Source: Symbiobacterium thermophilum IAM 14863 (GTDB lineage Bacteria; Bacillota; Sulfobacillia; Symbiobacteriales; Symbiobacteriaceae). From it: a stretch of 64,000 bases of DNA. The stretch spans positions 3,502,136 through 3,566,135 of the forward strand of contig NC_006177.1 in assembly GCF_000009905.1 (NCBI RefSeq). The letters are read 5' to 3'. The notes under the pieces were generated by a model that had not been told where the DNA came from, ran no database searches, and worked only from the letters and a program-made list of their open reading frames with translations. Both the position numbers and the translations under genes were made by a program. Below, in pieces: positions 34,325-42,343 of the stretch (positions are counted from its first letter, which is position 1; each line of letters begins with the position of its first letter).

Positions 34325-34828
34325 TCAGCCGATCCGTCGCAGTTCGGCCGAGAGTTGCTCGAACAGCTCCCGGTCGCGCCGGTCCAGCGCGCCGTCGATC
34401 TGCCGCAGGAGCTCCTGCCGGCGGGTCATGCGCTCCAGGTCTTCATGGAAGACCTCGTCGTGCCAGCGGGCCAGCATCCGGAGGAACTCCTCCCGCTCCT
34501 CGCTCCAGGGCGGCGGGGCGGTGGACAGGCAGAGCCCGATGCGCTCCGGCAGCGACTTCATCAGTTCCACCACGGCCTGGGAGGTCTTGGTGTACACCTT
34601 CTCCCCGCGCCGGAACAGGAACGGCCACGTGCCCGAACCCTTGGCCGACACCAAGATCGCGCAGTCGTAACCGGTAAGGTCGGACACCAGGTCGGTGCGA
34701 CGGAGGATCTCCTCCTTGGAAAGCATGAACTGCAGAAATCCGCGCGCCTCCGAGAGCTTCGGCTGGTACTGTTCAAGGAAAGCCTTGATCTGGTCAGCCT
34801 TGCTCTTCGTCCCCCTGGGCCGCTCCAT
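34325..34828 (-). CDS. UPF0302/IDEAL-domain-like protein (YpiB type)
   Basis: A 167-residue cytoplasmic protein. The C-terminus (RQELLRQIDGALDRRDRELFEQLSAELRRIG) resembles the IDEAL domain and the N-terminal half resembles UPF0302 proteins such as Bacillus YpiB. Function unknown. The ATG at 34828 follows GGGAGG; upstream residues to 34900 look non-coding. Moderate confidence in the family call. Confidence 0.55.
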   Translation of the reverse strand: MERPRGTKSKADQIKAFLEQYQPKLSEARGFLQFMLSKEEILRRTDLVSDLTGYDCAILVSAKGSGTWPFLFRRGEKVYTKTSQAVVELMKSLPERIGLCLSTAPPPWSEEREEFLRMLARWHDEVFHEDLERMTRRQELLRQIDGALDRRDRELFEQLSAELRRIG

Positions 34829-35014
34829 TTCGCACCCTCCCTGGAGATGGACTCGACACAGGACAGATGGGGCAGAAACTTTCCTGAATGATTCGACCAC
34901 TCCCGCCCCGTCTCCTTCTGCCGGGATGCGCCTGGCTGCGCGAGATTTCCCTCTCCTGTACTATCGTCCCCATGGAGCCTGAAGCACATGCAGCCGGGAC
35001 CCGCACAAACCAAG

Positions 35015-35042
35015 GGGCCGCCGGCGGACGTGCCGGCGGCCC
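35015..35042 (-). terminator. Terminator of the M23 peptidase gene
   Basis: GGGCCGCCGGC / GCCGGCGGCCC, followed on the minus strand by CTTGGTTTGTG. Confidence 0.7.
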
Positions 35043-35060
35043 GAAACGGGCCTGTCCCTG

Positions 35061-36368
35061 TTACGGATAGTAGTTCAGCGGGTTCACCGGATCCCCGTCG
35101 ATGCGGATCTCGAAGTGCAGGTGGGGACCGGTGGAGTACCCGGTGCTGCCGACGTAGCCGATGATGTCGCCCTTGTTCACCTGCTGGCCCACCGACACGT
35201 TGAAGCCCGACAGGTGGGCGTACCAGGTGACCATCTTCCCGCCGCCGTGATCGATCTCGATCATGTTGCCGTAGTTGCCGTTCCAGCCCCGGTAGACGAC
35301 CATGCCGCTGTCGGCCGCCCGCACCGGCGTGCCGTGGGGTACGGCGATGTCGATGCCGTTGTGCCACGTGCCCCAGCGCGGCCCGTAGTACGAGCTGATC
35401 TCCCCGACCACGGGCAGGATCAGCGACCCGCTGCCCAGATCCGGCACCTGCTTGACGCCGACCCGGCGCACCTGCGTCACCGGCTCCGCCGTGACGCGGC
35501 TCGACAGGACCTCGGTGCTGACGATCTGGCCGTCCTGCCGGCGCTCGCGGATAACCTTCTCCCGTGTCCCCGAGCGGCCGGGCGTGACCACCACCGACTC
35601 CCACGGCCACAAGGTGTCATCTTCGATCCGCTGCTCCGCGAATGGAATGCTCTCGTACACCACCCGCTGTGACACCGACTGGGGGTGCACGTAGGGCTCT
35701 TTGTAGGTGATGGTCAGCTGCTGACCGATCTGCAACAGCTCAATGTCGACGCCGGGATTGGCCTTGGCCAGCTGGTCGGTGGTGAGGCCGTACTCCAGGG
35801 CGATGTCCCAGGCCGTGTCGCCGGACGCCACCGTGTAGGTGGCCACCTTGTCCGTACCCAGGAGCAGGACGTTGATGGCCTCCTCCACCGTCTTGATGCT
35901 GTCCGCCGCCACCTCACCCTCCTCCCAGGTGACGGCTTCGGCGAAGGAGAGCTCTTCAACGACGGTCGCGTCGCTCAGGTACGACTCCCGGTACGAATTG
36001 AGGATGGTGTCCACGACCTCCCGGGCCGCCGCCTCGTCTGCGACGGCAACCACGGGCTCGCCGTTCACGGTGATGACGGCGGCCTTCTTCATCTCGACCA
36101 CCTGGGCCGCCGCGGGCTCGCCCAGCGGATCGCGCGCGGTCCTGGGCCCCTGCGCCTGGCGCGAGGCGATGTCCAGCCGTTCCCGGTCAGTGGTGTCCGC
36201 ACTGGCCAGCTGATCGGGCTCCGCGCCGGCCGTGCCGGTTCCCGTCTCCTGCCCATCCGCCGCTGCTGCCGGCTGTGAGCGTTGCAGATTCCGTACGCCA
36301 AGGTCGGCTGCGAGACCTAGACTGATGATCGCTGCGAGCACCACCAGCAACAGGGGACGGCGTGGCAA
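35061..36368 (-). CDS. Secreted M23 peptidase with LysM and G5 domains
   Basis: A 435-residue exported protein: signal/anchor (LLLVVLAAIISLGLAADLG), a low-complexity linker, LysM around 175-220 (YTVASGDTAWDIALEYGLTTDQLAKANP), G5 around 225-305, and a C-terminal LytM/M23 domain with HNGIDIAVPHGTPV and HLHFEI zinc/catalytic residues. It is a probable peptidoglycan endopeptidase or an activator of one. It belongs to the wall-hydrolase group next to walRK. The ATG start gives a proper signal. Confidence 0.92.
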   Translation of the reverse strand: MPRRPLLLVVLAAIISLGLAADLGVRNLQRSQPAAAADGQETGTGTAGAEPDQLASADTTDRERLDIASRQAQGPRTARDPLGEPAAAQVVEMKKAAVITVNGEPVVAVADEAAAREVVDTILNSYRESYLSDATVVEELSFAEAVTWEEGEVAADSIKTVEEAINVLLLGTDKVATYTVASGDTAWDIALEYGLTTDQLAKANPGVDIELLQIGQQLTITYKEPYVHPQSVSQRVVYESIPFAEQRIEDDTLWPWESVVVTPGRSGTREKVIRERRQDGQIVSTEVLSSRVTAEPVTQVRRVGVKQVPDLGSGSLILPVVGEISSYYGPRWGTWHNGIDIAVPHGTPVRAADSGMVVYRGWNGNYGNMIEIDHGGGKMVTWYAHLSGFNVSVGQQVNKGDIIGYVGSTGYSTGPHLHFEIRIDGDPVNPLNYYP

Positions 36369-36501
36369 GGCGGGTCCACCTCCTCAATGCATGACGAGGT
36401 ATATAGTTTCGCTTTGTATGGTGTATTTCCTGCCAGGTTTCCGGAGAACGCGGAACCACTGCCTGACACTTTTTCTATGGTCTGTATGGATGTCCCATTC
36501 G

Positions 36502-37215
36502 TTAATGGGCCGCGTAGACGCGCATCACCCGGCCGACGTAGGGATGATCCGCCCCCAGGTGGGCCTGCCTCGGGCCACCGTTGTACGCGGCCAGGGCCTT
36601 GTCCCAGGAACCGTACTCCCGGTAAAGCGCCTGCAGGTACCAGATGCCCATGTGCAAGTTGGTCCACGGGTCGAAGAGGTCGTACTCCGTCCAGCCCAGG
36701 CGGCTGGCAATCCACTGCGCGGTACCGGGCAGGATCTGCATCAGTCCTGTATCGTTATGCGTCCCGACCGTTCGCGGGTTCCACCGGCTCTCCACGTGAC
36801 CCACCGCGGCGACCAGGCGCGGGTCGACCCCGTACTGGGCGGAAAGATCGAGCACCATCTGGCGGAACTCGGGGGGCACCAGGTCGGCGATGCGCTCCAG
36901 ATCCCGACGCCGCTCGGCATCCGCCTGTCGCGCCAGCTGCCGCTGGGCTGCCGTCAAATCAGCCGCCGCCTCCTCCGCTTCCCGGGCGACCAGGGATGCG
37001 CTTCGCCGCGCCGCCTCCGCCCGCCGCTGGGCGAGCATCAGGTCGTGCTCGGGGATCGTGGGCTCCACCGGGCCCAGGGCCTGCGGTACGCCGGCGGCCT
37101 CCAGCCGGCCCTGCATGCCGTTCAGCGCAAAGATGAACAGGAACACCACCAGCGCCATGAGGTCACGGCGCAGGCGGCGCGCCCGGAACCTCCTGCGGGC
37201 ACGGTCGCTTCTCAT
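36502..37215 (-). CDS. Membrane-anchored lytic transglycosylase (SLT domain)
   Basis: A 237-residue protein with a membrane helix (LMALVVFLFIFALNGM), a charged coiled region (about 60-105) and an SLT lysozyme-like domain: catalytic Glu in VGHVESRWNPRTVG, then NDTGLMQILPGTAQW and the late LAAYNGG. It cleaves peptidoglycan glycan strands. The ATG at 37215 follows GAGGTGGG. The group II intron begins about 70 bp upstream, separating this gene from the tRNA operon. Confidence 0.9.
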   Translation of the reverse strand: MRSDRARRRFRARRLRRDLMALVVFLFIFALNGMQGRLEAAGVPQALGPVEPTIPEHDLMLAQRRAEAARRSASLVAREAEEAAADLTAAQRQLARQADAERRRDLERIADLVPPEFRQMVLDLSAQYGVDPRLVAAVGHVESRWNPRTVGTHNDTGLMQILPGTAQWIASRLGWTEYDLFDPWTNLHMGIWYLQALYREYGSWDKALAAYNGGPRQAHLGADHPYVGRVMRVYAAH

Positions 37216-37317
37216 GAATTCCCACCTCAGGAAGACTTTACCATGCGCCGGGCGCGAAATTTGTCGAAGCCTGTCGCGAAGCAATCGAGTAGGAGGGGGC
37301 GGCTAGCCCCCGTCCTC

Positions 37318-38607
37318 TCACACCACCGGACATGCGGGTCCGCATCCGGCGGTTCGCCAGGATTGACGAGTCGCTTCATAGCATTCGGTCAGGCTTATCA
37401 GCCCCTGGGCACGCCAGTAGGCGTCGCCCAGGGCGCTGTTTAGTGGGCCACCTGCCATCCGCCACGGGCCTTTGCGGCTGTTGGCGAGTTGGTGGACTAC
37501 CCATTCGGGCAAACCGAGGGCGCGCAACTCCCGAAAGCGCGTGCGTACACGCTTCCACTGCTTCCATACGCATGCTCGCAGCCGACGCTTCAGCCATCCT
37601 TCGAGTCTTTCAAAGGCTGACCTGGCATCGGAGAGCGCATAGTACCCAACCCAGCCCCGCAAGTAAGCATTCAGGCGCCGGATTCGGTCCTCCATGCTCT
37701 GGCTGCGGTTGCGGTCCGTCAGCGTGCGGAGCTTGTCCTTCACGCGCTTCAGGCTCTTCGGGGCCAGCCGGATGCGCACTCCCCGGTGCTTGTAGAAACT
37801 AAACCCGAGGAACTGCCGCTTCCACGGCCGGTCCACTGCGCTCTTCTCCTCGTTGACCTTCAGCCGTAACCGCTCCTGCAGGAAGTGGCGCACGCTCCTG
37901 TAGACCCGTTCTCCCGCCCGCTTGCTGCGGACGTAGATGTTGCAGTCATCGGCGTACCGGACGAAGTGGTGCCCGCGGCGCTCCAGCTCCTTGTCGAGGT
38001 CATCCAGCAGGATGTTCGCCAGCAGCGGGCTCAGCGGACCGCCCTGCGGCGTCCCTTCCTCCGTCGCCACGACTACCCCGTTCAGCATGACCCCAGCCTG
38101 TAAGTACCGCCGGATCAGCCGCAGCACACGCTTATCCGTTACCCGCCGCGCCACGCGGGCCATCAGCACGTCGTGGTTGACCCGGTCGAAGAACTTCTCC
38201 AGGTCCATGTCCACGACCCAGTCGTACCCTTCCTCCACGTACTGACGTGCCTTCCTGACCGCATCATGACCCCGCCGCCCCGGCCGAAAGCCGTAGCTGG
38301 ATTCGGAGAATGTCGGGTCAAAGATCGGCGTCAGTACTTGCAGGAGTGCCTGTTGGATCAGGCGGTCCATCACGGTGGGAATCCCCAGCATCCGCTTGCC
38401 GCCGCCCGGTTTCGGGATTTCGACCCGGCGGACTGGCTGCGGTCTGTAGGTCCCCTGGAGCAGTCCCTCACGGATGCGGCTCCACTCCACGCGAATCTGG
38501 TCCCGCAGCCGTTCGGTGGGGACACCGTCCACGCCGGGAGCGCCTCCGTTCCGCTCCACCCGTTTCAGGGCGGCCAGCATGTTCTCCCTGGCCACCACCT
38601 GCTCCAT
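37318..38607 (-). CDS. ltrA: Group II intron reverse transcriptase/maturase
   Basis: A 429-residue intron-encoded protein: RT domain (ENMLAALKRVERNGGAPGVDG, SYGFRPGRRGHDAVRKA, VVDMDLEKFFDRVNHD, GTPQGGPLSPLLANILL and the catalytic YADD in RYADDCNIYV), then a maturase X/GIIM domain (RLNAYLRGWVGYYAL; LEGWLKRRLRACVWKQWKR). No HNH endonuclease is present. The ATG at 38607 begins homology; the frame is open to 38940. The stop lies inside intron domain V, so the last residues are encoded by ribozyme sequence. Confidence 0.93.
   Translation of the reverse strand: MEQVVARENMLAALKRVERNGGAPGVDGVPTERLRDQIRVEWSRIREGLLQGTYRPQPVRRVEIPKPGGGKRMLGIPTVMDRLIQQALLQVLTPIFDPTFSESSYGFRPGRRGHDAVRKARQYVEEGYDWVVDMDLEKFFDRVNHDVLMARVARRVTDKRVLRLIRRYLQAGVMLNGVVVATEEGTPQGGPLSPLLANILLDDLDKELERRGHHFVRYADDCNIYVRSKRAGERVYRSVRHFLQERLRLKVNEEKSAVDRPWKRQFLGFSFYKHRGVRIRLAPKSLKRVKDKLRTLTDRNRSQSMEDRIRRLNAYLRGWVGYYALSDARSAFERLEGWLKRRLRACVWKQWKRVRTRFRELRALGLPEWVVHQLANSRKGPWRMAGGPLNSALGDAYWRAQGLISLTECYEATRQSWRTAGCGPACPVV
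37320..37355 (-). ncRNA. Group II intron domain V (catalytic hairpin)
   Basis: The minus strand forms GAACCGCCGGATGCGG...CCGCATGTCCGGTGGT with an internal bulge, the size and shape of domain V. A G/C-rich domain VI hairpin follows toward 37285. Confidence 0.75.
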
Positions 38608-39171
38608 CAGGTTGCTGTGCTCCCCGCGGGGTAACGTTCCGTCTTGTGCCGGCTGCCCACTCCGCCCTCTCGCCGTCCCTTGCGGCTTCACCGCTACCTC
38701 CGGCGAGCAGGTCCCGTTCGGGGTCTTCTGCGTTTGTCGCGGGCTGCTCGAACGCAACGGGTTCACCCCTTTCCTGACGTTCGGCCCTTCCCGGTTGGGG
38801 CGTCCCCCTGCCGGTACTATGGCCTTTGCTGACTTCTGCCGGTTCAGCTGCGTCTCCCGACGCAGGTTACCAGCGTTGCTGGCGTTCCCGGCAGATCTCC
38901 CCGGGTAAGAACGCTGACCTTCACCCCGCACCCGCCCCATCTACCGCACCGCCCTTTGGCAGCTTCGGGTTTTGCTGTGTTCGGCCAGCTCACCCGAGCG
39001 GCACAGCCTCCTATGGGGTTCGTGTTCCTCGGGTCGTGGCTTTGCCTCGGGCTTCCTTCAGATTCCGCCTCACGACGGACACCCTTGCCTTTGGCTAACG
39101 GGCTGGTGCTGCCTCGCCCGTAGCGGACTTTCACCGCCAAGTCAGCGCCCATGCCGGGCACACCGAAAAGG

Positions 39172-39198
39172 CCCCCGAGGTCTCTGGGACCTCGGGGG
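39172..39198 (-). terminator. Terminator of the tRNA operon; intron target
   Basis: CCCCCGAGGTC / GGACCTCGGGGG, followed by CTTTTCG on the minus strand; the intron starts immediately after. Confidence 0.85.
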
Positions 39199-39202
39199 CA
39201 TC

Positions 39203-39278
39203 TGGAGCCGATGAGGGGGCTCGAACCCCTGACCTGCCGATTACGAATCGGCTGCTCTACCGGCTGAGCTACATCGGC
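39203..39278 (-). tRNA. tRNA-Thr (CGU)
   Basis: A 76-base cloverleaf: acceptor GCCGATG/CATCGGC, D-arm with AGCTCAGCCGGTAGAGC, anticodon loop TTCGTAA (anticodon CGT), T-arm GGGGTTCGAACCCC, and encoded CCA at 39203-39205. It is second in a two-tRNA operon. Confidence 0.97.
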
Positions 39279-39313
39279 AGCGAAAACGGAGACGGGTGCC
39301 GTCTCCGCGTACC

Positions 39314-39387
39314 TGGAGCGGGTGATGGGAATCGAACCCACGTTCTCAGCTTGGGAAGCTGATGTTCTACCATTGAACTACACCCGC
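39314..39387 (-). tRNA. tRNA-Gly (CCC)
   Basis: A 74-base cloverleaf: acceptor GCGGGTG/CACCCGC, D-arm AGTTCAATGGTAGAAC, anticodon loop TTCCCAA (anticodon CCC), T-arm GTGGGTTCGATTCCCAT, and encoded CCA. It is first in the operon, 18 bases after the promoter -10. Confidence 0.97.
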
Positions 39388-39405
39388 GGCTCCTCGACGA
39401 GGACT

Positions 39406-39434
39406 ATTATACTGGCGCCCGTTGCCGAATGCAA
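39406..39434 (-). promoter_or_regulatory. Sigma-A promoter of the tRNA operon
   Basis: TTGCAT, a 17-base spacer and a perfect TATAAT on the minus strand, just upstream of tRNA-Gly. Confidence 0.85.
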
Positions 39435-39454
39435 GGCGGTTTCGGCTTGAAAAT

Positions 39455-39481
39455 CGCGGGACGGCTGCCAGCCGTCCCGCG
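39455..39481 (-). terminator. Terminator of purA
   Basis: Perfect 12-bp arms (CGCGGGACGGCT / AGCCGTCCCGCG), followed by ATTTTC on the minus strand. Confidence 0.85.
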
Positions 39482-39506
39482 CGCGCATTCCAGAGTCACG
39501 TCCGCA

Positions 39507-40805
39507 TCAAAAGATGGCGGAGCGGTAGATCGCCTGCGTCCGTTCGCTGCCCACCCCCAGGATGGAGACGCGGACGCCGGTGACGTCCTCGATCAGCCGG
39601 ACGTACCGCCGGGCGCCTTCCGGCAGCTCGTCGTACTGCCTGGCGGTGCTCATCTCCGCCGACCACTCCCAGTTGGGCAGTTCCTCGTACACGGGTTCGA
39701 CCTGGCTGAGCGCCTTCAGGCCGACGGGGAACTCCCGGGTCACCGTGCCGTCGGGCATCCGGTAGCCGACGCAGACCTTCAGCGTGGGCAGGCCCGTCTT
39801 GGCCAGCGTGTCCAGGTGCGGCACGGCCAGGTCAGTGATGCCGCTGACCCGGCAGGCGTAGCGCACCATCACCAGGTCGAGCCAGCCGATGCGGCGCGGT
39901 CGGCCGGTGGTCGTGCCGTACTCGTGGCCCTCCTCGCGGATGCGGTGCGCCTCCTCGCCGTGCAGTTCGGTCGGGAAGGGCCCCTCGCCGACGCGGGAGG
40001 TGTACGCCTTGACCACGCCGACCACCCGGGAGACCTTCGTCGGCCCGACGCCGGCGCCGATGATGGCTCCGGCGGCGATCGGGTGCGACGCAGTCACGTA
40101 CGGGTACGTGCCGAAGTCGATGTCCAGCAGGTGGCCCTGCGCGCCCTCGAACAGCACGTTCTTGCCTGCGTCGATCGCATCGTTGACCAGCTCCACCGTG
40201 TTCGCGACGTACGGCCGCAGCCGCTCCGCGTACTCCAGGTACGGCTCCGCGATCTCCTCCACGGTGAAGCCCGGCAGGCCGTACACCTTCTCCAGGATGC
40301 GGTTCTTCTCCTCGACCAGGGCCGTCAGCTTGGGCAGGAACTCGTCGCGGTCGAGCATGTCGACGAGGCGGATGCCGACCCGGGCGAACTTGTCCATATA
40401 GGCCGGCCCGATGCCGCGCCGTGTGGTGCCGATCTTCCGGTCGCCCTTCCTGTCCTCCTCCGCCTCGTCCAGCCGGATGTGGAAGGGGAAGACGATATGC
40501 GCGCCGCCGCTGATCCGCAGGCTGGAAAGATCGACGCCCTGGCTCGCCAGCCGGTCCATCTCCTCCAGCAGCTTGGGCGGATCCAGCACCACGCCGTGGC
40601 CGATCACGCACAGCGTGCCGGGATACAGGATGCCCGAAGGCACCTGATGCAGCTTGTACTGCCTACCGCCGGCCCACACAGTGTGTCCGGCGTTGGACCC
40701 GCCGGTCGAGCGAACGACCACCTGCGCCCTCTCCGCCAGCAGGTCGACGAACTTGCCCTTGCCCTCGTCGCCCCACTGCGCGCCCATCACCACTACGACT
40801 GGCAT
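39507..40805 (-). CDS. purA: Adenylosuccinate synthetase
   Basis: A 432-residue enzyme joining IMP and aspartate with GTP to give adenylosuccinate in AMP synthesis. The N-terminal GTP loop GAQWGDEGKGKFVD, the STGGSNAGHTV motif, KIGTTRRGIGPAYMDK and the GRPRRIGWLD signature are intact. Normal length. The ATG follows GGGAGGTG. It stands alone between its terminator and that of the dnaB operon; a DnaA-box pair lies 120 bp upstream. Confidence 0.98.
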   Translation of the reverse strand: MPVVVVMGAQWGDEGKGKFVDLLAERAQVVVRSTGGSNAGHTVWAGGRQYKLHQVPSGILYPGTLCVIGHGVVLDPPKLLEEMDRLASQGVDLSSLRISGGAHIVFPFHIRLDEAEEDRKGDRKIGTTRRGIGPAYMDKFARVGIRLVDMLDRDEFLPKLTALVEEKNRILEKVYGLPGFTVEEIAEPYLEYAERLRPYVANTVELVNDAIDAGKNVLFEGAQGHLLDIDFGTYPYVTASHPIAAGAIIGAGVGPTKVSRVVGVVKAYTSRVGEGPFPTELHGEEAHRIREEGHEYGTTTGRPRRIGWLDLVMVRYACRVSGITDLAVPHLDTLAKTGLPTLKVCVGYRMPDGTVTREFPVGLKALSQVEPVYEELPNWEWSAEMSTARQYDELPEGARRYVRLIEDVTGVRVSILGVGSERTQAIYRSAIF

Positions 40806-40832
40806 GTCGGCACCTCCCGTACGAAACGCGCC

Positions 40833-40853
40833 GGGCCCCCGTGGCGGGGGCCC
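40833..40853 (-). terminator. G/C hairpin between dnaB and purA
   Basis: GGGCCCCCG / CGGGGGCCC with a 3-base loop. Probably the terminator of the rpsF-dnaB gene block, though no T run follows. Confidence 0.5.
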
Positions 40854-40926
40854 CGGTCCGCGCTGGCCGATTCCCTGGCAAAGTGTATCATCCGCCGACT
40901 CGCGGTGTCAATGCAGCGGCCGAACG

Positions 40927-40945
40927 TTGTCCACAGTTGTGGATA
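40927..40945. promoter_or_regulatory. Inverted pair of DnaA boxes
   Basis: TTGTCCACA runs into TTGTGGATA (reverse of TATCCACAA); each is one mismatch from TTATCCACA. It lies in the purA upstream region just after dnaB. A possible DnaA-controlled switch or titration site. Confidence 0.6.
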
Positions 40946-41000
40946 CTAATGTTCGTAACTCGCGACGTCAAAGATTCGCGCGTCGTCGCGGGAATCTTGG

Positions 41001-42341
41001 CTACTGCCGCCGCTGCTCGCGTCCGTACATCCGCTGGATCTCCTTGGCAAAGTACAGCTCCACCGTGCCGATGGGACCGTTGCGGTGCTTGGCCAGGATG
41101 ACCTCCACGATGTCCTTCTTGTCGGTGTTCTGGTCATAGTAGTCTTCCCGGTAGAGGAACGCGACCACGTCGGCGTCCTGCTCCAGCGCGCCGGATTCAC
41201 GCAGGTCCGAGAGCATCGGCCGCTTGTCCTGCCGCTGCTCCACCGAGCGGGAGAGCTGCGACAGGGCGATGATCGGCACCTTCAGCTCGCGGGCGAGCGC
41301 CTTCAGCGACCGGGAGATCTCCGAAATCTCCTGCTGCCGGTTGGCCTGCTGCCCCGGCCGCTGGGGCAGCGACATCAGCTGCAGGTAGTCGACGATGATC
41401 AGATCGAGACCGTGCTCCTGCGCCAGCCGGCGCGCCTTCGCCCGCATCTCCTGCAGGGGGATGTTGGGCGTATCGTCGATGTAGATGTCGCTCTCGCCCA
41501 GCACCGAGAGCGCCGTGCCCAGCTTGTGCCAGTCCTGGTCCTGCAGTTGCCCGGTGCGCAGCTTGTGGCCATCCACCGTGGCCTCCGATGCCAGGAGGCG
41601 CAGGGCCAGCTGCTCCGCGGACATCTCCAGGGAGAAAAAGATCACCTTCGCTTTGGCCTGCACCGCGGCGTTGCGCGCGATGTTGAGGGTGAAGGCGGTC
41701 TTGCCCACCGACGGGCGTGCGGCGACGATGATCAGGTCCGAGGGCTGAAAGCCCGACGTCATCGCGTCCAGGTCCCGGTAGCCGGAAGGTACGCCGGTGG
41801 TCCGGCCCTTGGTGGAGTAGAGATGCTCCAGGTGGCCGTAGGCGGTGACCAGGGCGTCGCGGATGTGCAGGTACCCCCGGGCGGACCGGCGCTGGGTCAC
41901 GGCGAAGATCGACTTCTCCGCCTCCTGCAGCGTCTGGTCCACATCCTCCGCGATGTAGCACTCGTCCACGATGCGCCGCGCCGCCGTCTGCAGCCGGCGG
42001 AGAATCGCCTTCGACTCCACGATCTCCGCATACTGCAGGACGTTGGCGGTGGTGGGCACCAGGTTGATCAGGCTCGTCAGGTAGGTGAGCCCGCCCACCT
42101 CCTCCAGCTGGCCGGTGCGGATGAGCTCGTCCTGCACCGTGATCGGATCCACCGGCTCCCCGCGGTTGTACAGCGCGAGCATGGCGGCGAACAGGTGCTG
42201 GTGCCGGTCGGCGTAAAAGTCCTCGGGCACCAGCTTGTGGGCGACGGCGACCACCGCCTCCCGGTCGATCAGCATTGCGCCCAGGACAGACTGCTCCGCC
42301 TCGAGGTTCTGGGGTGGAACCCGCTCACTGAAGGCGTTCAC
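41001..42341 (-). CDS. dnaB: Replicative DNA helicase
   Basis: A 446-residue RecA-type hexameric helicase. The N-terminal domain (PPQNLEAEQSVLGAML) interacts with primase, and the C-terminal domain has Walker A (ARPSVGKTAFTLNIA), the Walker B region DLIIVDYLQLM, and SRSVEQRQDKRPMLSDLRESGALEQDADVV. A GTG start follows a G-rich site. It lies 2 bp downstream of the Lon-like protease gene. No intein. Confidence 0.98.
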   Translation of the reverse strand: MNAFSERVPPQNLEAEQSVLGAMLIDREAVVAVAHKLVPEDFYADRHQHLFAAMLALYNRGEPVDPITVQDELIRTGQLEEVGGLTYLTSLINLVPTTANVLQYAEIVESKAILRRLQTAARRIVDECYIAEDVDQTLQEAEKSIFAVTQRRSARGYLHIRDALVTAYGHLEHLYSTKGRTTGVPSGYRDLDAMTSGFQPSDLIIVAARPSVGKTAFTLNIARNAAVQAKAKVIFFSLEMSAEQLALRLLASEATVDGHKLRTGQLQDQDWHKLGTALSVLGESDIYIDDTPNIPLQEMRAKARRLAQEHGLDLIIVDYLQLMSLPQRPGQQANRQQEISEISRSLKALARELKVPIIALSQLSRSVEQRQDKRPMLSDLRESGALEQDADVVAFLYREDYYDQNTDKKDIVEVILAKHRNGPIGTVELYFAKEIQRMYGREQRRQ

Positions 42342-42343
42342 GG

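Larger units (their letters stand above)
37284..39163 (-). mobile_element. Group II intron (about 1.88 kb) inserted behind a tRNA-operon terminator
   Basis: The 5' end on the minus strand is GTGTGCCCGGCAT (GUGYG rule), directly after the T-rich tail of the terminator at 39172-39198. The 3' end is placed at about 37284 after a domain VI-like hairpin and TCCTACTCGAT; domain V is at 37320-37355. The reverse transcriptase ORF fills domain IV. Insertion after a terminator and a maturase lacking an endonuclease fit bacterial class C introns. Boundaries are read by eye and the 3' end may be off by a few bases. Confidence 0.85.

Noticed and set aside
38608..38940. Longer N-terminus of the intron-encoded protein
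   Set aside because: The upstream residues do not resemble reverse transcriptase, and the region should be ribozyme sequence.
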